Positions 34,901 through 42,259 of a stretch of 64,000 bases of DNA are shown piece after piece. A model generated the notes under the pieces. That model was not told the DNA's origin, did not search any database, and saw only the letters and a list, made by a program, of their open reading frames with translations. Source of the DNA: Microbulbifer sp. YPW16. GTDB taxonomy: Bacteria > Pseudomonadota > Gammaproteobacteria > Pseudomonadales > Cellvibrionaceae. Made by a program: the position numbers and the translations under genes. Where the stretch lies: positions 1,534,501 to 1,598,500 of the forward strand of contig NZ_CP089928.1 of assembly GCF_021290385.1 (NCBI RefSeq), in the 5' to 3' direction. Each line of letters starts with the position of its first letter. Within the stretch, counting starts at the first letter, position 1.

Positions 34901-35090
34901 CCAGCAGGCGCACACCGTCTTCGGGCGAAATCCCCTCATGGCGCACCTGCACGATCACAAACGGCGGATTCACTTCCGGATTTGTCTCGATCGTCATCAT
35001 CTGCCGCGCGACGATCCCCACCAGTACCACCAGCAGCATCAGGCTGATGGTGCTGCGCGCGCGGGACACTGCGCTGTCGAGAATACTCAT
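31923..35090 (-). CDS. RND-family efflux transporter permease
   Basis: A 1055-aa inner-membrane proton-driven exporter. The N-terminal helix (STISLMLLVVLVGIVARQMM), two large periplasmic loops, and helix bundles MFGMLLALGMLIDGSIVITE and GIVALAGIVVNNNIVLIDTY are the AcrB-superfamily pattern. The Asp in LGMLIDGS is the likely proton-relay residue. It overlaps the adaptor gene by 4 bp (ATGA), so they are translated together. No TolC-type channel is nearby. The substrate class is unknown. Confidence 0.95.
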   Translation of the reverse strand: MSILDSAVSRARSTISLMLLVVLVGIVARQMMTIETNPEVNPPFVIVQVRHEGISPEDGVRLLVRPLEQEIRALEGVQEMIATARESLAYLVVEFDTAIPVDEALDEVRNAVDRAKAELPRDADEPIVEEAAAQPFPAIVVTLAGEGVGERVLLQTAQYLQRRIENISEVLSADLRGNREEVVEALIDPVRLEHYQITSGQLINAVVGNNLLIPAGELMTERGRFSVKVPGLIETARDVYEIPVKSSPDGVVKLGEVTDVRRTFKDASSYTSVNGRPGLAINVEKRNDASSVALADRVREVVNAELDSLPRGVEVNFVFDQSRFARDMVSEMEGNILTAMLLVMIIVVAALGLRSGLLVGLGIPFSLLFGSIITWYLGFSFNFMVMFGMLLALGMLIDGSIVITEYADRKMAEGMSARVAYTLSVRRMFWPVVASTGTTLAAFLPIMFWPGVVGDFMRYLPVTVFAVLAGSLLYALFFAPVLGSLFGKGNLDSRTQQYLKQLESGQPTELTGITGTFARTLDAIVRRPLMAFFGAVATLVGIVVAYGSFGAGVEFFTDTEEQYGNVEVRAQGNLSVAEQRALVAEVEQAVLEVPEVRIAYTAVGSGGLSGNRDRAPDQIANMLVELYPAQQRERRSRDIFADLRARTANFPGIKVTANVFEGGPPIGKDIVLELRGRDYDQLLAETRRLHRALENDFDGLRDIVNTAPLPGIQWEVTVDRAKAALYGADLTEVGRAVQLVTTGVRVAEYRPDDSNEEVDIRIRYPERARGIAALDRLKVNTPGGTVPVSSFVATEARPKVDKIERINGITRMQIKADAEEGVLADDKVKEIRAWLEDNPVPADVELLFRGADEEQNESLAFLGVAFLLSLFLMFILLVTQFNSFYQSLLILSSVIMSTIGVLLGLLLTQTTFSVIMTGVGIVALAGIVVNNNIVLIDTYNFVRSNEPALSPAAAAVKASAQRLRPVFLTTATTILGLLPLALGVSVDMLGRDIVVGGVIASFWVQLASAIVYGLTFSTLLTLVVTPIMLVLPGRIREGLAAFSPPVIRGAQWGED

Positions 35091-36277
35091 GGGCGGCCCC
35101 CGTCCCCGTCTTCGCCGACCGGATCCGCCACCTGCTGCATAGCCGGCAGGCCGGAATCCCGCTCGGGGGGTGGCAGGGCCGATTGCCCCTGCTCCTGCTC
35201 TACTGCCACCACCTGCCCGGCGGTGACATATTCCTGGCCCACGGTTATCAGGTTGGTTTCCCGGGGCAGCCCGGTCACCCAGACCCCCTCGCTCCCGTCC
35301 CCGACCAGCTGGACATTGGAAAACTGTACCCGGTTCTCGCTGTCCAGGTGGCGCACCCCGAGTTCGCCCCGGTCGTCCAGCGTCAGCAACGAGGAATTGA
35401 TCAGGTGTGCCTGAACCTCACCGGTGGGCAGGGCCAGCTGGCCGCTGAGCCCGGCACGCAGTTCGCCGTCGCTGTTATCCACCGACACCTCGATCCGGTA
35501 GGCGCGGGTCACCGCGTGTGCCTCCTGGCTCACATAGCGCAGGCGCCCCTTCGCTACCCGGCCCCGATGCAGTTCCGCAACCGCCGGCGCGCCCGGGACC
35601 AGGCTGCCCACCTCTCCCTCGGCAACCTCGCCTACCACCAGGATGGGGTCCAGGTCGAGGAGGGTTGCGCATTCCTCCCCGCGGCGGATGTAATCCCCCA
35701 GTTCCACTGCCCGGCGGTTGATCACGCCGGCAAAGGGGGCCCGGATCTCCAGGTTGTCCATTTCCACACGGGCGCGCTCGTATTCGGCCCGGGCGTTGGC
35801 CAGCGCCACTTCCTGCTGCGCCAGTTCAGTCTCGGACTGCAAGCCCTTCTTGCGCAGCCGCTGGGAACCTGAAAAGTCCAGCTCGGCCTTGCGCAGGGCG
35901 GCGCGCGCACGTTCCAGGCGCTGTGGGCGATCTTCGGCCTCGAGGCGACAGATCACCGTTCCTTTCTCCACTGCCCGCCCCTCCTCGACTGGCAGCTTCG
36001 CCACCACACCATCGAGTTCAGCGCGCATCCGCACGCTTCGATTGGCCTCGGTATGGGCATTGACGGTCACCCGGGTAGTGTAGGGCCGGGCCTCCAGCCG
36101 GCGGGCCCGCACACTGATCGGTGCCATTTCCCCGCCGGCGCCAGCACGGCCAGCAGGCGACTCTTCCTGCTCACCGGAATCGAGCAGGCCGCTCGCCAGC
36201 CACAGCAGCGCCGCCGCCGCGACGCCCAGCGCGATCCGGTAATTCTTCCGGCGCCAGATATCAGACAAGGAACTCAT
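35087..36277 (-). CDS. RND efflux periplasmic adaptor subunit (HlyD/MFP family)
   Basis: A 396-aa membrane-fusion protein. The signal anchor is IALGVAAAALLWLASGLL. Then come a barrel-sandwich half motif (RMRAELDGVVAKLPVEEGRA), a long helical hairpin of charged residues and the second lipoyl half (IRAPFAGVINRRAVELGDYI). It bridges the RND permease and an outer-membrane channel. It is the first gene of the operon adaptor-permease(-kinase). Conserved domains are all present. Confidence 0.95.
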   Translation of the reverse strand: MSSLSDIWRRKNYRIALGVAAAALLWLASGLLDSGEQEESPAGRAGAGGEMAPISVRARRLEARPYTTRVTVNAHTEANRSVRMRAELDGVVAKLPVEEGRAVEKGTVICRLEAEDRPQRLERARAALRKAELDFSGSQRLRKKGLQSETELAQQEVALANARAEYERARVEMDNLEIRAPFAGVINRRAVELGDYIRRGEECATLLDLDPILVVGEVAEGEVGSLVPGAPAVAELHRGRVAKGRLRYVSQEAHAVTRAYRIEVSVDNSDGELRAGLSGQLALPTGEVQAHLINSSLLTLDDRGELGVRHLDSENRVQFSNVQLVGDGSEGVWVTGLPRETNLITVGQEYVTAGQVVAVEQEQGQSALPPPERDSGLPAMQQVADPVGEDGDGGRP

Positions 36278-36526
36278 TACCCAAACCCATCCTTCTAAAA
36301 AATTTGATTAACACGCATGCGCAGGTTCCCGAAACGGGAGCTGGAGTATAGGGGCCACCACCAGCGCAAAGTCTGCCGGAATGCGAAAATCACAAGCGCC
36401 ACCCGCACGATTCCAGAATACACCCGGAAAATGACCCTGAGATAGCGCGGCCGGTCGGGAAGGCCAGGAGCGGAGTACAATGGCGGGGGAACCCGCCAAT
36501 TGATACCCCGCCGGAGGGGATTCAGA

Positions 36527-37234
36527 TCAGGAAAGCATGGATTCGAGGAAATCGGACATGTCGGATTCCTCATCCATCAGCTGGCCACTGCCGAATTCGG
36601 CATTCCAGTCGAGCAGGAATCGCGCCAGGGCACGAGCCTGGTCGGCGAGGGCCTTCAGCTCGTCGCGGCTGTTCTTCGGACCGGTATACAGCTTGACCCG
36701 GCGATGGCTGTCAGCCAGCTCATGATCCGGATACTTGGAACGGTATACTTCCAGTTTCCAGCGCAGCGAGTGCACCATATTCCGGTAAAAAATCAGCTTG
36801 GTGGAGAGATGCAGGAGCGAGAAGTCATCCAGGTCACCGAAGAGGGTACAGTCGACCCCTAGCACCTGGGTGTCCCGGCTGGTCGGCGCCGCGCTGACAT
36901 TGGCTGTCCGTGGCTCCGCCAGCAACATCGACAGGTCCCCGAACACCTCGCCCGGCCGGATTACCGCCAACGGCCGGCCTGCAGCCAGGCTATCGTCGTC
37001 ATCGGAATCTATGTGGACGTTCAGCTCGCCGCGCAGCAGGAAATAAACCCACTGATCCACATCTCCTTCCGCCAGCAGAGACTCCCCCGGGGCGAGCCCA
37101 ACCAGGCGCGAGCGCTGCAGCACGACGTCATACTGCCAGTCGCTGGCCGCACGAATGTCACGAAACAAATGAATGACACTGAGAAGGCGGTCCACCGCCT
37201 CCCGGGGGTAGTCACTGAGAGGTTTTATATCCAT
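36527..37234 (-). CDS. Cyclic nucleotide-binding-domain protein without recognised DNA-binding domain
   Basis: A 235-aa protein. Residues 30-130 are a cNMP-binding beta-roll (LAPGESLLAEGDVDQWVYFL; RPGEVFGDLSMLLAEPRTAN). The C-terminal 100 residues are helical with no Crp-type helix-turn-helix, so it is probably not a classical transcription factor. ATG 37234 (MDIKPLSDYPREAV) is preferred over a longer frame to 37351, whose extra 39 residues look non-native. The ligand is unknown. Confidence 0.85.
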   Translation of the reverse strand: MDIKPLSDYPREAVDRLLSVIHLFRDIRAASDWQYDVVLQRSRLVGLAPGESLLAEGDVDQWVYFLLRGELNVHIDSDDDDSLAAGRPLAVIRPGEVFGDLSMLLAEPRTANVSAAPTSRDTQVLGVDCTLFGDLDDFSLLHLSTKLIFYRNMVHSLRWKLEVYRSKYPDHELADSHRRVKLYTGPKNSRDELKALADQARALARFLLDWNAEFGSGQLMDEESDMSDFLESMLS

Positions 37235-37672
37235 CGGGTTATTTGCAAAAGAAATCTGTTGGATCGCGTTATGGCTTTGTGTGTTACAGGCGCGCCGGGG
37301 CGCCCATGCCGAAAATTTCATCAGGGCGGGTATATTTCCCGCGAAGTCCAATCCGTTTTTACGGGGCTCTCCTCACTGAGGAACACTATCCGGCTCGTCC
37401 CGATTGTACCGGCCCTATGACCACTGTCTCCCTGTTGCAAGTGCATTTTCGGAAAAACGAGACATTCTACCCGTTTTAGGCTTGAACTCCATTGCAGTTG
37501 AAGTAGAGTTAGGAACAGTCCGGACTAAATGAAGGGTTTGTACTACCGGGACGTTTTTCGACGCATCCAGTAGGACAAAATTTTTACCGGGCAACGCGCT
37601 TCGGGGGAGGAGAGCGTAAAGTAACCTATCCTACGGATTAATCCCATCCGGAAAGACAGACACCAAAATAAA
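37235..37672. other. Intergenic region with divergent promoters
   Basis: 438 bp between the cNMP-domain gene (leftward) and the TonB-domain gene (rightward). I find no gene, hairpin terminator or repeat of note. Confidence 0.4.
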
Positions 37673-38833
37673 ATGAAATCGTTAAAATTCATCACCGCTG
37701 TAATGGTGTTTGCCGCGGCAGTGTCCGCCAGCGCTGCACCGTTATTGAACGGCCTTGCACTTGAACAACAATTTAACAAGGATCGCTACATTGCTGCTGT
37801 CTATTCCGACACACTTGCCGACAGCGCCGGCGTGATCCTGGATGAGAACACCACCCGCCGCCTGGAAATCCGGGTGGTCGCCGACAGTTTGTCTGCGCGT
37901 CGCCTGCGCAACCAGTGGATGGAAGCGATCGCCATCAACAATAGTGGCAGCTCGCTATCCGCCCAGGCCGACAACATGGTTACCTTCGCCAACCTGTTTT
38001 CCGGGCGCCTGAAGAAAGGGGACCAGCTGCGGATCGACTTTGACGGCGCTTCCGGAGCCAGCACGGTGAGCCTGAACGGGATCCAGCTGGGCAGGATCGA
38101 GGATCGCAAGTTCTTCACTACCCTGCTGCGCTCATGGGTCGGACCGGTACCGCCCTCCACAGAATTCCGCGAGGGCCTGCTGGCCGCAGGCGACGTTGAT
38201 TCGGGCCTGCTGGGCCGGTACGAACTGCTGGAGCCCACGGATGCCAGGGTCCTCGAACTCAGCGAAGCCAATGAAGAGAACAGCGAGGAAGAGGAACAGG
38301 CAGAGTCCGGCTCCACGCCCGAGACCGAAAAGCCCAAGCCCTCTAAGCCCAAGGTAGCAGCCAATATCCCGCCGCCCTCCCTCGCCTCGGTCGCCAAGCC
38401 GAAGGCGCCGGCGACACAGCAACCGGCACCGGCCAGCAAGCCCGAGCCGGCCCAGCCGCGTCCGCAGCCCAAGCCCGCGCGCAAGGCGGCCCAGGAGGTA
38501 GAGGAAGAAGAGGACCAGCCGCTGACTGCCGATGTCCTGTTGGCGCGCCAGATCTACCATTCCATGCTGCTGCGACACACCTATGACTTCCTCCAGTACC
38601 CCCAGCGGGCACTGGAACGGAACCAGGAAGGCAGCATTCGTATCCGCGTCACCATCGACCAGGCGGGGCGCGTACGCGATGTCCAGACTGTCCAGGCATC
38701 CCGCTTCAACGACCTCAACCGGGCGGCGGTATCGGCGATCAAGTCCGCGTCGCCCTACCCCAAGGTACCGCCGGCACTGGCCAAGAACGACTACGAGTTC
38801 TCCGTGCCGATCACCTTCCGGCTGCCGGACTGA
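37673..38833 (+). CDS. Periplasmic chalcone-isomerase-like/TonB C-terminal fusion protein
   Basis: A 386-aa exported protein. The signal peptide ends VSASAAP. Residues 25-190 resemble the chalcone-isomerase-like periplasmic domain (LRNQWMEAIAINNSG; FANLFSGRLKKGDQLRIDF; WVGPVPPSTEFREGLL). A Pro/Lys/Glu-rich linker follows (about 215-285). The last 100 residues are a TonB C-terminal domain (GSIRIRVTIDQAGRVRDVQ; AVSAIKSASPYPKVP). There is no N-terminal TonB membrane anchor. It could link a periplasmic ligand-binding domain to an energised outer-membrane partner; the role is inferred. Confidence 0.82.
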   Translation: MKSLKFITAVMVFAAAVSASAAPLLNGLALEQQFNKDRYIAAVYSDTLADSAGVILDENTTRRLEIRVVADSLSARRLRNQWMEAIAINNSGSSLSAQADNMVTFANLFSGRLKKGDQLRIDFDGASGASTVSLNGIQLGRIEDRKFFTTLLRSWVGPVPPSTEFREGLLAAGDVDSGLLGRYELLEPTDARVLELSEANEENSEEEEQAESGSTPETEKPKPSKPKVAANIPPPSLASVAKPKAPATQQPAPASKPEPAQPRPQPKPARKAAQEVEEEEDQPLTADVLLARQIYHSMLLRHTYDFLQYPQRALERNQEGSIRIRVTIDQAGRVRDVQTVQASRFNDLNRAAVSAIKSASPYPKVPPALAKNDYEFSVPITFRLPD

Positions 38834-38860
38834 CAGGTCAGCAGGCCTCACACATCTCCA

Positions 38861-38886
38861 GAGCCCCGCCCCGTGCGGGGCTTTTT
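38861..38886 (+). terminator. Terminator of the TonB-fusion gene
   Basis: GCCCCGC-CCCGT-GCGGGGC followed by TTTTT, 28 bp after the stop codon. Confidence 0.9.
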
Positions 38887-39017
38887 CATTCCCCGCCTTC
38901 AGCCGAACCACCTCTGCACATCGCTCAGGGGCTACTGCTGGCCGCAGGCCGGTTGCCCGCCTGTGACGCCAAAGTTTACTATCCGACCGGAATAACTAGA
39001 CCGAGAAAGGCCGTAGT

Positions 39018-41102
39018 ATGAAAAAACTGATTCTTTCACTCGCCATTGCCGGCGCGGTAGCCGGCTGCTCCAAGCCGGAGAGCACCACCTCCGGGCAGCA
39101 GGCCGCCACCGAAGGGGCGCAGGCTGTCGCCGAGACAACGACCTCCCGGCAAGCCGAACTCGGCTCCGGTATTGACCTGGCAGCCATGAACACCGAAGTC
39201 CGCCCACAGGACGACTTCTTCGCCTACGTCAATGGCGGCTGGATGGAGAAGACCGAGATTCCTGCCGACAAGTCCCGCTGGGGTACCTTCGACCAGCTGG
39301 CCGAACTGAGCACCGAACGGGTCAAGGCCCTGATCGAGGAAGCCGGACAGCATGCGGAAACGCCGGAGGCCAAGAAGATTGGAGCGCTCTTTAACAGCTT
39401 TATGGATGAAGAACGCGTGGAGAAACTGGGCATGCAGGCGATCGCCGACGAGCTGGCCAGGATCGATGCGATCGAGGATCGCGACCAGCTGGCCCGCTAC
39501 TTTGCCTACGCCGACAGTATCGGTTTCGATGCTCCGTTCGGTGTGTTCATCAACCAGGACGTGAAGGACGTCGAGTCCTACACCGCCTATTTCTGGCAAT
39601 CCGGCCTGGGCATGCCCGATCGTGACTCTTACTTTGACGACAGCGAGAAGGGCCAGAAACTGCAACAGGCCTACCGGGACTACCTGGTGAAGGTCCAGCA
39701 GATCGCCGGCCTGGCCGAGGCTGAGGCCCGTGCCGAGACCATCTACCAGCTGGAGAAGAGCCTCGCGGAGCACCAGTGGACGCGCGTCGACAACCGCGAC
39801 CCGGACAAGACCTACAACAAGAAGACCCTGGCGGAACTGGCCGAGCTTATGCCGGCGATCAACTGGGAGGCCTACCTCCCGGAAGCGAGCCTGGCAGGAC
39901 TCGACAGCGTGATTGTCGGCCAGCCCGACTATTTCGCAGCTGCCAACCAGGTGATTGCCGACACCGACCTGGCCACCTGGAAGCGCTACCTGAAGATCAA
40001 ACTGCTGACCTCCGTGGCTCCTTACATGCACGGCGAACTGGCACAGGCCCGGTTTGATTTCTACGGCACGGCGGTGCGCGGGGTAACTGAAATGGAACCG
40101 CGCTGGAAGCGCGGCGTACAGTTCGTAAACGGTACCGCAGGCGAACTGGTGGGCAAGCGTTACGTGGAGAAGCATTTTCCGCCGGAAGCCAAGGCCCGTA
40201 TGCTGGAACTGGTGGACAACCTCAAGGCCGCATACCGCGATTCCATCGAATCCCTCAACTGGATGAGCGAGGAAACCAAGAAGCAGGCCCTGGACAAGCT
40301 GGCAAACTTCACCACCAAGATCGGTTACCCGGATGAGTGGCGCGACTACAGCGCCCTGGAAGTCAGGCCCGACGACTTGGTGGGCAACGTTATGGCAGCG
40401 CGCGCATTCGAGAACGCCTACGAGCGCGGCAAGCTGGGCCAGCCTATCGATCGCGGTGAGTGGCATATGAACCCGCAGCGGGTGAATGCCTACTACAACC
40501 CACCGATGAACGAGATCGTGTTCCCGGCCGCCATCCTGCAGCCGCCCTTCTTCAACATGGAAGCTGAGGACGCCGTCAACTACGGTGGCATCGGTGCCGT
40601 GATCGGCCATGAAATCGGCCACGGCTTCGACGACAAGGGCAGCAAGTACGACGGCCAGGGTTACCTGAATAACTGGTGGACCGACAGTGATCGCGCCAAC
40701 TTTGAGCAGCTCACCGGTAAACTGGTCGACCAGTACAATTCATTCGAACCCCTCGAGGGCGACCACATCAACGGTGAACTGACACTCGGTGAAAACATCG
40801 GCGACCTGTCCGGCCTGGGTATTGCACACAAGGCCTACAAAATGTCGCTGGAGGGTAAAGAAGCACCGGTGATCGACGGCTTTACCGGCGACCAGCGCCT
40901 GTTCATGGGCTGGGCCCAGGTATGGCGCGGCAAGACCCGGGACGAGGCACTGCGCAACCGACTGAAAACCGACCCGCATTCCCCGAAGAAGTACCGGGTG
41001 CTGGGCGTACTGCCGAACATCTCCGGCTTCTACACCGCATTTGAGGTGAAAGAGGGCGACAAGATGTACCTGCCGGAAGAGGACCGCGTCACGATCTGGT
41101 AA
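39018..41102 (+). CDS. M13-family metallopeptidase (PepO/neprilysin type), lipoprotein
   Basis: A 694-aa zinc endopeptidase. The signal peptide ends in a lipobox (AVAGCSKPES), so it is probably anchored to a membrane on the periplasmic side. The zinc site is VIGHEIGHGFDD (His531, Glu532, His535), with the third ligand in LGENIGDLSG (about Glu592). NAYYNPPMNEIVFPAAILQP is the family substrate-binding segment, and the C-terminus YRVLGVLPNISGFYTAFEVK is also typical. It cleaves short peptides. It is a single gene followed by a strong terminator. Confidence 0.96.
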   Translation: MKKLILSLAIAGAVAGCSKPESTTSGQQAATEGAQAVAETTTSRQAELGSGIDLAAMNTEVRPQDDFFAYVNGGWMEKTEIPADKSRWGTFDQLAELSTERVKALIEEAGQHAETPEAKKIGALFNSFMDEERVEKLGMQAIADELARIDAIEDRDQLARYFAYADSIGFDAPFGVFINQDVKDVESYTAYFWQSGLGMPDRDSYFDDSEKGQKLQQAYRDYLVKVQQIAGLAEAEARAETIYQLEKSLAEHQWTRVDNRDPDKTYNKKTLAELAELMPAINWEAYLPEASLAGLDSVIVGQPDYFAAANQVIADTDLATWKRYLKIKLLTSVAPYMHGELAQARFDFYGTAVRGVTEMEPRWKRGVQFVNGTAGELVGKRYVEKHFPPEAKARMLELVDNLKAAYRDSIESLNWMSEETKKQALDKLANFTTKIGYPDEWRDYSALEVRPDDLVGNVMAARAFENAYERGKLGQPIDRGEWHMNPQRVNAYYNPPMNEIVFPAAILQPPFFNMEAEDAVNYGGIGAVIGHEIGHGFDDKGSKYDGQGYLNNWWTDSDRANFEQLTGKLVDQYNSFEPLEGDHINGELTLGENIGDLSGLGIAHKAYKMSLEGKEAPVIDGFTGDQRLFMGWAQVWRGKTRDEALRNRLKTDPHSPKKYRVLGVLPNISGFYTAFEVKEGDKMYLPEEDRVTIW

Positions 41103-41124
41103 GCACCGGAGCAACGCAACCCCA

Positions 41125-41150
41125 AAGCCCCGCCCTGCGGGGCTTTTTTA
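41125..41150 (+). terminator. Terminator of the M13 peptidase gene
   Basis: AAAGCCCCGC-CCT-GCGGGGCTTT followed by further T residues, 22 bp after the stop codon. Confidence 0.92.
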
Positions 41151-41398
41151 TTGCCGGCCCGCCGGCAGATCCCTCCCGTCTGTTCTCCCCTGCAACTGGC
41201 AGCGCGGGATTCCTCCCGTAACCTGCAGGGTGAAATCCGCGTGCTAATGTAAATGTTCAGTGGCGGCAGTCCATTGCCTGACCGGAACAAACTGATCGAC
41301 AAACCACCGGTACCCGCAAGATCCAGGCAATCGTGAATCGGGCTGCGCGCACCCGGCCGGAAACCAATAAGTCTGACGTTCCCCGGATGGAGCCCGTA

Positions 41399-42175
41399 AT
41401 GAAAATTTGCCATGCCCTGCTCGCTGCCATTCTCCTGCCCCCCCTGGGGGCCAATGCCGGACCGTCGGGGGAATCCACCATCCCCGAGCGGCCGGAGGAA
41501 TGGCACCGTATCGACTGGGGAGATTTCCTGGTCCGTGTGGGCGGCTCCTATATTCACCCCGAGGATCGCTCCAGCCAGCTCAAGTTTGCAGTACTCCAGT
41601 CATTCGACCTGTACCGGACACGCTGGGAGTTCGATAGCGAGACCACCTGGCATATCTCTGCCGCCTGGCGCCCCATGGAGCACTGGGGTATCGAGCTGAT
41701 GTATATCGACGGGGCGGAGTATGACGTTAACCTGAGTAACTTCTATGTATACCCGGGCAGGAACTCCATTGACCTGGGCAAATTTGAGGCGACCTCCTCC
41801 AACGCCTTCTTAAACTGGTATCCACTGGACGCCTCCTGCCTGGCACGTCCTTACATTGGCCTGGGCGTCAATTACACCGATTACCACGACGACCGTCTCG
41901 ACGAGGACTTCGCCAATTACCTGGTGGATGAGGGACTCGCGACCGGACCCGCCACCCTGACCCTCGGCCATTCCTGGGGGGCCGCAGGACAGCTGGGTGT
42001 GGATTACACACCGATGAGGGACGTACCGCTGCTGCTGAACCTCGCTGTGATCTACTTCGAGTCGGACACCAACGCCGTCGTCCGCTACCGCACCCGGCGC
42101 GGCAACAACCGTCTCTACTCCGACTTTGACTACGACCCCTGGGTGGTGAATTTCGCGATCGGTTACAAATTCTAG
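41399..42175 (+). CDS. OmpW-family outer membrane protein
   Basis: A 258-aa beta-barrel protein. The signal peptide is KICHALLAAILLPPLGANA. The mature part has amphipathic beta strands, with the OmpW-type segment TWHISAAWRPMEHWGIELMY and the closing FAIGYKF with a terminal Phe, the signal for BAM insertion. ATG 41399 is chosen: it starts the signal peptide and has GGAG upstream; the frame to 41333 adds 22 non-signal residues. OmpW forms a small eight-stranded pore for hydrophobic compounds. It precedes an autotransporter gene by 84 bp. Confidence 0.9.
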   Translation: MKICHALLAAILLPPLGANAGPSGESTIPERPEEWHRIDWGDFLVRVGGSYIHPEDRSSQLKFAVLQSFDLYRTRWEFDSETTWHISAAWRPMEHWGIELMYIDGAEYDVNLSNFYVYPGRNSIDLGKFEATSSNAFLNWYPLDASCLARPYIGLGVNYTDYHDDRLDEDFANYLVDEGLATGPATLTLGHSWGAAGQLGVDYTPMRDVPLLLNLAVIYFESDTNAVVRYRTRRGNNRLYSDFDYDPWVVNFAIGYKF

Positions 42176-42259
42176 GGATCATCCGGACCCGCGTTCCAGC
42201 GTCCACGCAACGCCTGCTCCCAACGGCGCCCCGGAATCCACATAACGACAGGTATATCG

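Noticed and set aside
37235..37351. N-terminal extension of the cyclic-nucleotide-binding protein
   Set aside because: The first 39 residues have no similarity to the family and ATG 37234 fits the start of the domain better.
39036..40622. 528-aa minus-strand frame opposite the M13 peptidase gene
   Set aside because: It is entirely inside a gene with a complete zinc site on the other strand and has no recognisable motif or RBS of its own.
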